This document shows positions 7,346 to 16,939 of a DNA stretch of 54,563 nucleotides, one piece after another (positions within the stretch are counted from its first letter, which is position 1; every line of letters begins with the position of its first letter). A model generated the notes under the pieces. That model had not been told where the DNA came from. It worked only from the letters and a program-made list of their open reading frames with translations, and searched no databases. Source of the stretch: Bacteroidota bacterium (lineage in GTDB: Bacteria > Bacteroidota > Bacteroidia > Chitinophagales > Chitinophagaceae); contig JAFAEW010000127.1 of NCBI GenBank assembly GCA_023423835.1, positions 1 through 54,563 of the forward strand, read 5' to 3'. Made by a program: the position numbers and the translations under genes.

Positions 7346-7924
7346 ATGATATATCCGATTGTAGCTTATGGCGCCAATATTTTGCGAAAACCCGCTGTTG
7401 ATATTGATGCGGATTTTCCGGGTTTGGAAAAACTGATTGAAGACATGTGGGAAACGATGTACAGCAGCAGCGGGGTGGGATTGGCTGCGCCCCAGATCAA
7501 TAAGGATATCCGGATCTTTGTGATGGACAGCGCGCAGATTTTTGAACACCAGGAGGAGGAAGACAAGGGAAAATATAGTGATGAACCGGGCATAAAACGG
7601 GTTTTCATCAATGCGCATGCTGTTAATTTCACCGGCGAGCCGTGGAGCTACAATGAAGGCTGCCTGAGCATTCCGAAGATCCGGGAAGATGTTGTGCGCC
7701 CCGAAGAGATCACACTTGAATATGTGGATGAAAATTTTGAACCCCATACCGAAACCTTCAGAGGTCTGACGGCAAGAATCATTCAGCACGAATACGATCA
7801 CATTGAAGGAAAGCTTTTCATTGATTATCTAAAACCTTTGAAACGGAAATTATTGAAGGGAAAACTCAATGATATCAGCAAAGGAAAAGTGAAGGTCGAC
7901 TACAAAATGATGTTTCTTAAATGA
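7346..7924 (+). CDS. def: Peptide deformylase
   Basis: 192 residues. All three deformylase motifs are present: GVGLAAPQ (43-50), EGCLSIP with the metal ligand Cys106, and QHEYDH with the ligands His148 and His152 and catalytic Glu149. It removes the formyl group from the N-terminal methionine of nascent proteins, using Fe2+ or another divalent metal, at the ribosome exit. A stretch rich in Glu (66-78) is a small family insertion. Its TGA overlaps the ATG of the next gene (ATGA), so the two are translationally coupled. Confidence 0.96.
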   Translation: MIYPIVAYGANILRKPAVDIDADFPGLEKLIEDMWETMYSSSGVGLAAPQINKDIRIFVMDSAQIFEHQEEEDKGKYSDEPGIKRVFINAHAVNFTGEPWSYNEGCLSIPKIREDVVRPEEITLEYVDENFEPHTETFRGLTARIIQHEYDHIEGKLFIDYLKPLKRKLLKGKLNDISKGKVKVDYKMMFLK

Positions 7925-8853
7925 GAAAGCTGCTGTTGCTTCTATTTCTCTTTGCGTATCTGTTTCCAAAAGCTCAGGACACGACTATCCTGCTGGAAAA
8001 TCAATCGGTTACCCTTCCTGAAGTGATGGTGTATGACAATCTTGATTATGTTACCATCCTCAATAAGATTAAAAACGATACAAGTTTTTACAAGGCCTTT
8101 AGAAATCTTCGGGTGGTAGCCTTCAAATCGTACAACAATATTACGATGCACGATAAAAAAGGAAAGGTTGTAGCATCCTGGAACAGCGAGACCGCGCAGC
8201 GACGTGAAAACGGCTGCCGCTATACCGAAGTCCTTTCGGAAAAAACAACCGGTGATTATTTCGATAAAAATGGTGATCCCAATTATATAACAGGCCAGAT
8301 GTACGCATCGCTTTTTTTGACTAAAGGAAAAGTATGCGGTGAAAACAATATCGTTTCCGGACACGAATTTTCGACTGCCGGAAAATCAGGAATGGAAAAA
8401 CATAAGGAGCAGTTGAAAATGCTGTTTTTCAATCCGGGAAAAAAGATTCCGGGCATTCCATTTATCGGCAATAAACTCGATCTGTATGATGAGGATGCCC
8501 ATAAATTATACAATTACAAACTCGACTTCATTGACTACAAGGGAGGGTATGCTTATGTCTTCACCATCACACCTAAACCGGATCTTGGCATTTTTGCGAG
8601 AAACAATATTGTGGTAGATGAAATGACTACCTGGTTTGACAACCAAACATTTGAAGTACTTGCAAGAAATTATTCGCTCAGCTATAAAGCCGGCGTATAT
8701 GATTTTGACGTGAAAATGCAGGTGGAAATGACGAGGGCAGGAAATTTACTCGTTCCGAAAATATTGCGTTATAAAGGTAATTTCAGCGCATTATTTAAGA
8801 AGCGGGAAATCGGAGAGTTTACGGCCACGCTTTTTGATTTCATGAAAGAATAA
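7921..8853 (+). CDS. Exported protein of unknown function, coupled to def
   Basis: 310 residues starting with a clear signal peptide (MRKLLLLLFLFAYLFPKAQ), so it is periplasmic or outer-membrane associated. The rest is rich in beta strands and aromatic residues (for example YKGGYAYVFTITPKPD) and resembles the generic exported Bacteroidota proteins with a carboxypeptidase-like N-terminus and a lipid-carrier-like beta fold, but I recognise no named domain. It overlaps def by 4 bases (ATGA). Whether the link to peptide deformylation is functional or only positional is unknown. Confidence 0.75.
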   Translation: MRKLLLLLFLFAYLFPKAQDTTILLENQSVTLPEVMVYDNLDYVTILNKIKNDTSFYKAFRNLRVVAFKSYNNITMHDKKGKVVASWNSETAQRRENGCRYTEVLSEKTTGDYFDKNGDPNYITGQMYASLFLTKGKVCGENNIVSGHEFSTAGKSGMEKHKEQLKMLFFNPGKKIPGIPFIGNKLDLYDEDAHKLYNYKLDFIDYKGGYAYVFTITPKPDLGIFARNNIVVDEMTTWFDNQTFEVLARNYSLSYKAGVYDFDVKMQVEMTRAGNLLVPKILRYKGNFSALFKKREIGEFTATLFDFMKE

Positions 8854-8967
8854 AAAAGCCCGACATTTTATTGATCAGAATATCCGATCCGGAGCGATCA
8901 ACCCCTTTTCTCCAATATTTTTTTCCTCCAATAAAAGAATTTATCAAAAATCATTGTTCTTTGCCGG

Positions 8968-10020
8968 ATGTACGCAGGCATTAGAAATCTATTGTTTTTA
9001 CTTGATGCGGAAAAAGCGCATTATTTTTCCATGAGAATGCTGAAACTGGGAGAGGAGATCGGCTTTCTGGAAAACATCATTAAAAGAAGTTTTGACCGCA
9101 ATTTTGATTCGACCGCAAAAAACGTCTTCGGATTGGAATTCAAGAATCCGGTGGGTCTTGGTGCGGGATTCGACAAAAACGCAGAATACCTGTCGGAACT
9201 TTCAACACTTGGTTTTGGTTTTGTTGAAATAGGAACGGTAACGCCGCTCCCGCAACAGGGAAACGAAAAGCCCCGGCTCTTCCGGCTTCCTAAAGACAAG
9301 GCTTTGATCAACAGAATGGGATTCAATAACCAAGGTGTTGAACAGGCAAAACAGCGGTTACAAAAGTGGAACGACTCCGTGGAACGATCTTCCTCAAGGA
9401 TGATCGTTGGAGGGAATATCGGAAAAAATAAGACGACTCCAAATGACGAAGCCTGGCGCGATTATGAGATCTGCTTCCGGTCGCTTTTCAATGAGGTTGA
9501 TTATTTCGTGGTAAATGTGAGCAGTCCCAATACGCCCGGTCTGAGAGAACTACAGGAGAAGGATTCCCTGAGTAAAATTCTTTTAAATCTGCAGGAGATC
9601 AATCAGGGCAGGCAATCTCCAAAGCCACTGTTGTTGAAGATAGCGCCCGATCTTACCCAATCGCAGTTACAGGACATTGTGGAACTGTCATTTGAAACCG
9701 GCCTGAGCGGGTTGGTAGCGACTAATACGACGATCAGCCGGGTGAACTTGAAAACCGCGCCGGAAGAAATTGAAAAAATAGGACCGGGTGGCTTGAGTGG
9801 AAAGCCGGTTGAAGGAAGATCTACCGAAGTTGTGGGGTTTTTACACCGGGCTACCGACGGAAAAATTCCGATAATCGCGAGTGGTGGAATTTTCACCGGA
9901 GAAGACGCGGCAGAAAAATTGAATGCAGGAGCAGCATTGGTACAGGTTTGGACAGGGTTTATATATGAGGGTCCGGGAATTGTGAAAAATATCAATCAAT
10001 ATTTATCGAAGCTGAAATAA
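8968..10020 (+). CDS. pyrD: Dihydroorotate dehydrogenase (quinone), class 2
   Basis: 350 residues, the class 2 length with the N-terminal membrane-associating helices (YAGIRNLLFLLDAEKAHYFS). FMN and orotate motifs are clear: NPVGLGAGFDKNAEY, IGTVTPLPQQGNEKPRLFR, RMGFNN, and the NVSSPNTPGLR loop that holds the class 2 catalytic serine. The C-terminal FMN phosphate site appears as IIASGGIFTGEDA. It oxidises dihydroorotate to orotate in pyrimidine synthesis and passes electrons to membrane quinone, presumably menaquinone here. About 114 bases of AT-rich sequence separate it from the preceding gene, so it probably has its own promoter. Confidence 0.96.
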   Translation: MYAGIRNLLFLLDAEKAHYFSMRMLKLGEEIGFLENIIKRSFDRNFDSTAKNVFGLEFKNPVGLGAGFDKNAEYLSELSTLGFGFVEIGTVTPLPQQGNEKPRLFRLPKDKALINRMGFNNQGVEQAKQRLQKWNDSVERSSSRMIVGGNIGKNKTTPNDEAWRDYEICFRSLFNEVDYFVVNVSSPNTPGLRELQEKDSLSKILLNLQEINQGRQSPKPLLLKIAPDLTQSQLQDIVELSFETGLSGLVATNTTISRVNLKTAPEEIEKIGPGGLSGKPVEGRSTEVVGFLHRATDGKIPIIASGGIFTGEDAAEKLNAGAALVQVWTGFIYEGPGIVKNINQYLSKLK

Positions 10021-10026
10021 TGAAAA

Positions 10027-10836
10027 ATGGAATATTTGTTTACCGTTGATGCACTCGTGAGTCTCGTAACACTTACACTACTTGAAATAGTACTGGGAAT
10101 CGATAATGTGATCTTCGTTTCCATTCTCATCGGAAGATTGAAAACCGAAAAGGAAAAGTTAAACGGCAGAAGGATCTGGATGATAGCCGGAATCGCGGTA
10201 AGGATTGCGCTGTTGTTGGCATTGAGCTGGCTCGTGACAAACGGAAACCGCGAGCTGTTTGGTTTTAACTGGAATGAAAATCATCTCGCATTCAATCTGC
10301 GAAACTGCATCATGTTTGCCGGCGGTTTGTTTCTTTTATACAAAACCGTAAAGGAAATGCACGAAAAATTGGATGGCGATGAGGAGGAAACAACGAAAGT
10401 AAATGACAGAAACAAAGCCTTCGGTGCCATCATTACCCAATTGATTCTGGTAGATATGGTGTTTTCTTTTGACAGCATTATTACGGCGATTGGTCTGGCA
10501 AAACATGTTGAAATTATGATCGTGGCGGTTGCGATTGCCATGGTAATCATGTTCTTTTTCGCCAAAAGCATTTCAAACTTCATTGATAAATATCCATCCC
10601 TGAAAATGCTTGCCCTCGCATTTTTATTGATGGTGGGATTCAGTTTGTTTTTTGAGGGATTAGAACCGATCCATCACAGTCATATCGATAAGTCATACAT
10701 CTACGTAGCGATGGCCTTTTCTTTCGGAGTTGAATTGATGAACATCAGGATCAGGAAGAATCAGGAGAAAAAACGGCAACCTGTTGTTTTGAAAAGGCCG
10801 CATGCGGCGGATGTAAAGGATCCCAACCTCAAATAA
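10027..10836 (+). CDS. TerC-family integral membrane protein
   Basis: 269 residues with seven or so membrane helices. The family's two acidic repeats are visible: LEIVLGIDNVIFVSI near the start and VDMVFSFDSIITAIG in the middle, each with an Asp inside the membrane. TerC proteins are linked to tellurite resistance and, in several bacteria, to Mn2+ export to metalloenzymes secreted across the membrane. A Glu/Asp-rich loop (about 115-127) and a basic C-terminal tail are cytoplasmic. It follows pyrD after 6 bases and ends at a strong hairpin. Its neighbour downstream on the other strand is a metal-efflux locus, which fits but does not prove a metal role. Confidence 0.92.
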   Translation: MEYLFTVDALVSLVTLTLLEIVLGIDNVIFVSILIGRLKTEKEKLNGRRIWMIAGIAVRIALLLALSWLVTNGNRELFGFNWNENHLAFNLRNCIMFAGGLFLLYKTVKEMHEKLDGDEEETTKVNDRNKAFGAIITQLILVDMVFSFDSIITAIGLAKHVEIMIVAVAIAMVIMFFFAKSISNFIDKYPSLKMLALAFLLMVGFSLFFEGLEPIHHSHIDKSYIYVAMAFSFGVELMNIRIRKNQEKKRQPVVLKRPHAADVKDPNLK

Positions 10837-10842
10837 AATGGC

Positions 10843-10880
10843 AATGATCACCAACTCCGCAAGGAGAGCCGGTGATCATT
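10843..10880. terminator. Hairpin between convergent terC and the His-rich lipoprotein gene
   Basis: AATGATCACC and GGTGATCATT form a perfect 10-base-pair stem; inside it CTCC-GCAA-GGAG adds a 4-base-pair stem closed by a GCAA (GNRA) tetraloop. There is no T-run on either side, so it is not a textbook intrinsic terminator. It lies 7 bases after the terC stop and 16 bases beyond the lipoprotein stop, where a bidirectional terminator or mRNA 3'-end stabiliser would sit. Confidence 0.5.
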
Positions 10881-10895
10881 ACCTCATCGGTTACA

Positions 10896-11345
10896 CTATT
10901 CAAAATAATTGTAGAATTCTGCAACATCGGTTTTCAGGTTTGCAAAATCAGCGTTGAAATCGCTTCCCTCTTTCACTTGCTTTACATCAGCGATCACCTT
11001 TTCCAGCCAAACGTGCAATGCATCATGATCAGGACCGCTCATTTTGCATTCCTGAACCAGGGTGTTTAACTGGTTGTTGAAGTTTTTAACGAAGGTTTCT
11101 TTATTCGTTTCATCTTGATTGGCGGAGTCATTCATCAGGGAAGACAGCGCTGCTACATTCTTTTTTGTAACCTCATCTGCTTTCCATTTTGCTCCGTTGT
11201 TTAATTGCAAAGCTGCGGATTGGCCATCGTGTTCATGAACGTGTTCAGTTGAATCAGCCGAATGGTCGTGTTCCGCATGCTCGTCTGCATGGTTTGAACA
11301 ACTCATAAAGAGTACTGCCGTCAGTAGAAAAAGAAATTTGTGCAT
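10896..11345 (-). CDS. His-rich lipoprotein of the metal-efflux locus
   Basis: 149 residues. Signal peptide with lipobox FMSC (lipidated Cys16), then a stretch with seven histidines interleaved with Asp/Glu within about 24 residues (HADEHAEHDHS and TEHVHEHDG), a typical loose metal-binding tract for Zn2+, Ni2+, Co2+ or Cu2+. The rest is predicted helical, with conserved-looking NNGAKWKAD and DALHVWLEKV segments. It ends the cluster that encodes the RND adaptor and CzcA-TolC fusion on the same strand, 52 bases after the adaptor gene. I infer that it is a periplasmic metal chaperone or buffer. Confidence 0.82.
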   Translation of the reverse strand: MHKFLFLLTAVLFMSCSNHADEHAEHDHSADSTEHVHEHDGQSAALQLNNGAKWKADEVTKKNVAALSSLMNDSANQDETNKETFVKNFNNQLNTLVQECKMSGPDHDALHVWLEKVIADVKQVKEGSDFNADFANLKTDVAEFYNYFE

Positions 11346-11396
11346 AAACTTGATTTTATTGATTAATTGAAGTTTTTAGTATTTCGCCGTTTCGAC

Positions 11397-12527
11397 TTAC
11401 TCCTCCTTATTCTGCTTTTTCATTAAAAGAGTGTAAGCGTTTTTAATGACTACCATTTCGTTCAGGAGATCTGCCTGACCGGTTTGAATCGCAGTTCTTC
11501 CTTCATCGGTTTCGCCTACTGTAACCGGCAGCATTTCAAACCTGCCTTTGTCTTTTTGAATGAAAATATATTGTCCGTTTTGCCAGCGAACCACGGCTTC
11601 TTCAGGAACGGTGATGGCATCATGGCTGGCTGTTTCAATTACAGCAGAAGCAAATGTGCCGGGAAACAGACTGTCTGCTGCACCGATAAACGAACAATGT
11701 ACACTTGCACTTCGGTCATTATCCAGATTTTTGCTGATGAGGGAAATCTTTGCCTCATAGGTTTTCCCGGGCTGGTTGGTGAGTGTAACCGATACTTTCT
11801 GACCGCTCTGCAACAGCGGTAGATCTTTTTCAAAAACCTTCAATTGCAGGTGAAGGTCGGTGGGATTTACAAGCTCAAACAACACGTCCTGCGGGCTGAT
11901 GTACTTGCCACTGTTGACGTGCACGGCGCTTACGTATCCACTAATTGGAGCAGCCACCGTCACCGTGCGGCGAATGTTGTCTTCGTTTAAGGCCTGGGCA
12001 TTGATGCCGATCATTCGGAGCTTTTCGTTGAGGCTGTTCATCATGATCCGCTGGCTTTCATATTCCGATTTGGTTTGTTCGTACACCTTGTCGCTCGTGG
12101 TTTTGGTAGCGTTGAGCGTCTTTTGGCGGTCGTATTCTTTCTGCAGGAAATTTACCCGTGATCTTGCAATAAGATAATCCTGCTGAAGCTGTATCAACTC
12201 CTGATCCTGCAAAGACGCCAATGCTTGTCCGCGGCTTACTTTCATCCCTGGCACTAATTTTATCGATCCAATATATCCGCTCATCGGAAAACTCACTGAA
12301 ACAACATTTTGCGGTGGTGCTTCCACGGTTCCGCTCACTTTTATAGAAGTTGAAATAATTCCTTTTTCCGCTTTTCCAACGAGAATATCTGCGTTTTGCA
12401 GTTCGGCCTCGGTGAGAATTACGGATGATTCCGAAACCTGCGTTTCCTGCGAATTTGTGCTCGTTTCTTTCGTGCCGCAGGAGAGAAATACCATTAAGGC
12501 TATGATGAAAAAATATTTGCTGTTCAT
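11397..12527 (-). CDS. Periplasmic adaptor (membrane fusion) subunit of a heavy-metal RND efflux pump, lipoprotein
   Basis: 376 residues from the ATG at 12525-12527 (MNSKYFFIIALMVFLSCG), which gives a lipoprotein signal with Cys17; an in-frame ATG 30 bases upstream would spoil the signal and overlap the pump gene. The order is that of the CusB/CzcB family: beta-barrel and lipoyl half-motif (VSVSFPMSGYIGSIKLVPG), alpha hairpin (LQQDYLIARSRVNFLQKEYDRQ), second lipoyl half (TVAAPISGYVSAVHVNSG), then a beta-barrel domain. It bridges the inner-membrane pump and the outer-membrane channel. The stop of the pump gene lies 10 bases upstream, so the two are co-transcribed. Confidence 0.92.
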   Translation of the reverse strand: MNSKYFFIIALMVFLSCGTKETSTNSQETQVSESSVILTEAELQNADILVGKAEKGIISTSIKVSGTVEAPPQNVVSVSFPMSGYIGSIKLVPGMKVSRGQALASLQDQELIQLQQDYLIARSRVNFLQKEYDRQKTLNATKTTSDKVYEQTKSEYESQRIMMNSLNEKLRMIGINAQALNEDNIRRTVTVAAPISGYVSAVHVNSGKYISPQDVLFELVNPTDLHLQLKVFEKDLPLLQSGQKVSVTLTNQPGKTYEAKISLISKNLDNDRSASVHCSFIGAADSLFPGTFASAVIETASHDAITVPEEAVVRWQNGQYIFIQKDKGRFEMLPVTVGETDEGRTAIQTGQADLLNEMVVIKNAYTLLMKKQNKEE

Positions 12528-12537
12528 GTCAAAAAAT

Positions 12538-15500
12538 TTACTGGTTGTTAAAGGCATTTAGTTCTACGATAGTTGCGTTAAAGCGTGAAAGTGCATCGAA
12601 ATATGCTGCTTCAAGCTGAATGGATTGATTGATCAATTGCATCCATTGCAGATAACCGGTTTCACCACTGTTTAATTGTAAAGTACTGTGTTCCCGCAGC
12701 AGCTTTGCCTGTTGCAATGCCTGCTGATAATAGTTCAGTTGTTGCTCATTATTTTGGTATCTGATCAACAACTGCTGCAGAAGACTTTGCTGTTGCCGGT
12801 CTGCTTCCTGCACATCTTTTTCTGCCGCCCTCACCCGATCTTGCGCAGCCGCTATTTTCGACTTTGCAGCCTTACTGAAAATAGGAATATTCAACCCCAG
12901 CTCCACGGAAGAAAAGCGGTTTGAAGCACTGTAGCTTTTGTCAACGCCATTGTAATTATGCAAACCCTGGATCGACTGATTGTTATAACCCAGCGAAAGC
13001 TGCGGTAGCATTGCATTTTTCTGAACACCAATCTCTTTCTCCGCAACCTGTTGTTGCTGTTTTGCCAACTGAAGCGATGGAAGCAGGCCAATGGAAACGG
13101 CATCCGGAATATTTTTCAGTACCGCTTTCGGATCGGCGCTTCCAGGTATAAAACGTTCGCCTGTGTTTAACAGCGAATTGAAGGAATTCTCCATTTCCGA
13201 TAAGTCAGAATTTATTTGTAGAAGCTGTGCTGCGATTTGAGTTCGTTGCGTTTCGGCCGCCGTTTTTTCAAGAATATTGATGTCGCCTGCGGCGAAACGT
13301 TGCTCCTGTTTTTCGAGTGAAGCTGCAAACAAGCTGTCGGATTCCAGTAAAAGTTTTTTTCTTTCCCGCAACAACAGAATGTCATAATACAATCGGCTGA
13401 TTTCTTTTTGCAACAGCCAGGCGATTTGCTTTTCACTCAGTTTTGAAACTTCCGTTTCTGCCATGCGCAACTGCCGTTGCCTTTTGTAAACGACCGGGAA
13501 AGAAAAGGATTGTGAAACGGAAACGCGGCTGTCGGTATACGGACTGTTGATGTTTCCGTATTCCGCAGCGAAGGCGGTGGACGGAAGATCAACCGCGCTG
13601 TTTTCCAATTTTTTAGCAGCCAGTGTCTTCAGCCTTGCAGATTGAATCTGAAAACTGTTTGTAAGCGCAGAATCAATTGCCGCTTCGAGTTGAATTGGTT
13701 TTTGTGCAACGGCATTTCCGATGCACAGCAAAAACAGAACGGAAACCACGGTTTTCTTTCTTAGTAGGCCCGTGGCCGGTTTTATCCGTTTTTCAGCCGG
13801 AAGTTTTCTGTCCGATTCAAACCACCGGTATAACATCGGCAATACATACAAGGTAAGCAGCGTCGCCGTCACCAATCCTCCGATTACTACGGTAGCCAGC
13901 GGCCGTTGCACTTCGGCTCCGGCACCGTTGCTTAAAGCCATTGGCAAGAATCCCATCGATGCAACCGATGCTGTCATCAATACGGGTCGTAGCCGGATAG
14001 ACGTTCCTTTCAATATCCGTTCTTCCACGTCAGCAACCCCGGCTTTTTTCATTTGGTTGAATTCGCTGATCAGCACAATCCCATTCAACACCGCTACACC
14101 AAACAGGGCTATGAACCCAATCCCGGCTGAAATGCTGAACGGCATGTCGCGAAGCACCAACGCGAATACGCCGCCGATTGCGGAAAGCGGAATGGCAGAA
14201 TAGATCAGCAGGCCTTGTTTCACTGAGCCAAACGCAAAATACAGCAGCACAAAAATCAACAGCAACGAAACCGGAACGGCAATGCTTAATCGCTTTTTTG
14301 CCGCCATCAGGTTTTCAAATTCGCCGCCGTAAGTCACATAGTAACCGGCAGGAAGCTTTAATTCATTTGCTACCTTATCCTGCAGTTCATTCACAATGGA
14401 TTGAACATCCCTTCCGCGAACATTAAAGCCGACTGTGATACGCCGCTGCGCATCTTCCCGTTGTATCTGGTTTGGACCAACTTTGATTGCTACATCCGCT
14501 ACCTGTTGCAATGGAATTTGCATCCCGGACGGTGTTTGAATCAGCAGGTTTTGTACATCGTTTACATTGTGCCGCAGATTGCTTTCGAGGCGCACTACCA
14601 TATCAAACCGTCTTTCATTTTCAAAAACCTGTCCACTTACCGCCCCTGCAAAGGCTGCCTGCAGTGTATTGTTGACATCTGTAATGTTCAACCCGAATTG
14701 TTTCAATGCATCGCGGTTATAATTCACCACAATCTGTGGCAATCCGGTCATGGTCTCCACATAAACATCTTTTGCACCTTCCACCTTATGGATCACGCGG
14801 CCCAGTTTTTCCGCATAGGCCGAAAGTGTGTCGAGATCTTCTCCAAAAATCTTGCAAACGACATCCTGCCGGCCGCCGGTCATCAATTCATTAAACCGCA
14901 TTTGAACCGGAAACTGGAATCCTGCCGTAATGCCGGGAACCGCTTTCAAAGCTTCGCTCATTTTCTCCGCGAGTTCATCAAAACTCTTTGCAGATGTCCA
15001 TTCTTTCTTTGGCTTGAGAATTACCATCATATCAGAGGCTTCCATGGGCATGGGATCGGTCGGAATTTCACCGCTGCCGATTTTCGTAACCACCTTTTCC
15101 ACCTCCGGAAACTTTTGGAGAAGGATTTTTGATGTTTGCTGCGTCGCGTTAATGGTTGTTGTAAGCGAGCTGCCTGTCAAAACCCTCGTATCTACCGCAA
15201 AATCGCCTTCCTCCAACTGGGGAATAAATTCGCCGCCAATATTTGACAGGGTAATAACCGCTGCAACAAACAAAAGCCCGGCAGTGGCAACGACGGTTTT
15301 TGGAATGTGTAAAGCCTTTTGTAAACTGCGCTGATAAACATGACCGACTTTGTTCATCATCCGGTCTGAAAAATTCTCCTTTTGTTTGATCTTTTTGCTG
15401 AGCACCCATGAGCTCATCATTGGGATATAGGTGAGCGAAAGTAAAAAGGCTCCGAGAATGGCGAATGCAACTGTTTCAGCCATCGGTTTAAACATCTTTC

Positions 15501-16920
15501 CTTCAATGCCCTGCAATGAAAGTATCGGGAGGTAAACGATCAAAATGATGATCTGCCCGAAAACTGCGGCATTCATCATTTTGCCTGAGGAATGTTTCAC
15601 CTCTTCATTCATTCGTTGTTGATCGATTTTCAGCAGTCCGCGAAATTCTTTGTTGTGGTGCAGACGGTGCATCACGGCTTCTACAATAATTACCGCACCA
15701 TCAATGATCAATCCGAAATCCAATGCACCGAGACTCATTAGATTTCCGCTCACCCCAAACAGACTCATCATTGTGATGGCGAAGAGCATTGAAAGCGGAA
15801 TAACGGACGCCACGAGTAATCCTGCTCTCAGGTTTCCAAGAAATAGCACTAAAATAAATACCACGATCAGTGCACCCTCCAACAGGTTTTTCTCAACCGT
15901 TCCGATCGCGCTGTTCACCATTTTAGTGCGATCCAAAAAAGGCTCGATGGTTACGCCTTCCGGCAATGTCTTTTCGATCTGTGCGATCTTTTCTTTTACA
16001 TCTTTGATGACCTGGTTTGAATTTTCTCCCTTCAGCATCATCACGACAGCGCCGGCAACTTCACCCTGGTCGTTATAGGTAACAGCGCCATATCTTGTGG
16101 CGTAGCCGATGCCCACATTTGCCACATCGCGAATGGCAACAGGCGTTCCATCGTTTAATCTCTTAATGACAATAGCGGCAATGTCGTCTTCGGTTTGTAT
16201 CAAACCTTCCGTTCTGATAAACAATACCGTGGGACCTTTTTCTATATACGCTCCGCCGGTATTCTGGTTGTTGTTTTCGAGAGCGGAAAAGACATCGGAT
16301 ATAGTAAGATTGTAAGATTTCAGGCGATCGTAATTCACGCTGATCTCATATTGTTTCAGCTTCCCGCCAAAACTGCTGACATCTGCTACGCCCGGCGTTC
16401 CCAGCAATTGACGCCGGATGATCCAATCCTGGATGGTTCTTAATTCCACCGCATCAAATTTGCTTTCAAAGCCGGGTTTTGGTTTAACAACATATTGAAA
16501 GATCTCACCTAATCCCGTAGTTAGCGGACCCAGGGTTGGGGTGCCCAATGAAGGTGGAATTTCATTTTGAATTTGGGAAAGTTTTTCAGTTACCTGCTGC
16601 CTTGCCCAATATACGTCAGTCTGATCGTTGAACACGATGGTGACCAATGACAATCCGAACCTTGAGAACGATCGCTGCTCAATAATTCCCGGAATATTGC
16701 GCGTTGCCTGTTCAACCGGAAAAGTAATCAGTCTTTCAATATCCGCAGCGCCGAGGGAAGGAGAGGGGGTAATAACGAGTACCTGATTGTTGGTGATGTC
16801 AGGCACGGCATCGATTGGAAGTTTGGTCACATTATAGGCCCCATAGCCGATCCACCCCAGGACAAATAGGCCAATGATGAATTTGTTGCGTATGGAAAAC
16901 GCAATGATTTTTGTAAGCAT
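12538..16920 (-). CDS. czcA: CzcA-type heavy-metal RND transporter fused to a TolC-family outer-membrane channel
   Basis: 1460 residues. Residues 1 to about 1040 are an HME-RND pump with 12 membrane helices; helix 4 carries D401-F-G-x3-D407-G-x5-E414, the proton-relay pattern of CzcA-type (Zn/Co/Cd or Ni) pumps rather than CusA. Residues from about 1055 begin with a hydrophobic, signal-like stretch ending in NAVAQ, followed by about 390 residues of TolC/OEP repeats (coiled segments and two beta-hairpin blocks, for example VSVSQSFSFPVVYKRQR). One polypeptide therefore codes for the inner-membrane pump and the outer-membrane channel. Such fusions occur in Bacteroidota. The internal signal-like sequence suggests cleavage into two proteins. 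Metal specificity is inferred from the helix 4 motif only. Confidence 0.94.
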   Translation of the reverse strand: MLTKIIAFSIRNKFIIGLFVLGWIGYGAYNVTKLPIDAVPDITNNQVLVITPSPSLGAADIERLITFPVEQATRNIPGIIEQRSFSRFGLSLVTIVFNDQTDVYWARQQVTEKLSQIQNEIPPSLGTPTLGPLTTGLGEIFQYVVKPKPGFESKFDAVELRTIQDWIIRRQLLGTPGVADVSSFGGKLKQYEISVNYDRLKSYNLTISDVFSALENNNQNTGGAYIEKGPTVLFIRTEGLIQTEDDIAAIVIKRLNDGTPVAIRDVANVGIGYATRYGAVTYNDQGEVAGAVVMMLKGENSNQVIKDVKEKIAQIEKTLPEGVTIEPFLDRTKMVNSAIGTVEKNLLEGALIVVFILVLFLGNLRAGLLVASVIPLSMLFAITMMSLFGVSGNLMSLGALDFGLIIDGAVIIVEAVMHRLHHNKEFRGLLKIDQQRMNEEVKHSSGKMMNAAVFGQIIILIVYLPILSLQGIEGKMFKPMAETVAFAILGAFLLSLTYIPMMSSWVLSKKIKQKENFSDRMMNKVGHVYQRSLQKALHIPKTVVATAGLLFVAAVITLSNIGGEFIPQLEEGDFAVDTRVLTGSSLTTTINATQQTSKILLQKFPEVEKVVTKIGSGEIPTDPMPMEASDMMVILKPKKEWTSAKSFDELAEKMSEALKAVPGITAGFQFPVQMRFNELMTGGRQDVVCKIFGEDLDTLSAYAEKLGRVIHKVEGAKDVYVETMTGLPQIVVNYNRDALKQFGLNITDVNNTLQAAFAGAVSGQVFENERRFDMVVRLESNLRHNVNDVQNLLIQTPSGMQIPLQQVADVAIKVGPNQIQREDAQRRITVGFNVRGRDVQSIVNELQDKVANELKLPAGYYVTYGGEFENLMAAKKRLSIAVPVSLLLIFVLLYFAFGSVKQGLLIYSAIPLSAIGGVFALVLRDMPFSISAGIGFIALFGVAVLNGIVLISEFNQMKKAGVADVEERILKGTSIRLRPVLMTASVASMGFLPMALSNGAGAEVQRPLATVVIGGLVTATLLTLYVLPMLYRWFESDRKLPAEKRIKPATGLLRKKTVVSVLFLLCIGNAVAQKPIQLEAAIDSALTNSFQIQSARLKTLAAKKLENSAVDLPSTAFAAEYGNINSPYTDSRVSVSQSFSFPVVYKRQRQLRMAETEVSKLSEKQIAWLLQKEISRLYYDILLLRERKKLLLESDSLFAASLEKQEQRFAAGDINILEKTAAETQRTQIAAQLLQINSDLSEMENSFNSLLNTGERFIPGSADPKAVLKNIPDAVSIGLLPSLQLAKQQQQVAEKEIGVQKNAMLPQLSLGYNNQSIQGLHNYNGVDKSYSASNRFSSVELGLNIPIFSKAAKSKIAAAQDRVRAAEKDVQEADRQQQSLLQQLLIRYQNNEQQLNYYQQALQQAKLLREHSTLQLNSGETGYLQWMQLINQSIQLEAAYFDALSRFNATIVELNAFNNQ

Positions 16921-16939
16921 AAAAATATTTTTTCATTAC

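Noticed and set aside
14401..15132. 243-residue open frame on the plus strand inside the CzcA-TolC gene
   Set aside because: It lies wholly opposite a clearly recognised pump, is rich in Cys, His and Phe as antisense frames are, and has no recognisable domain.
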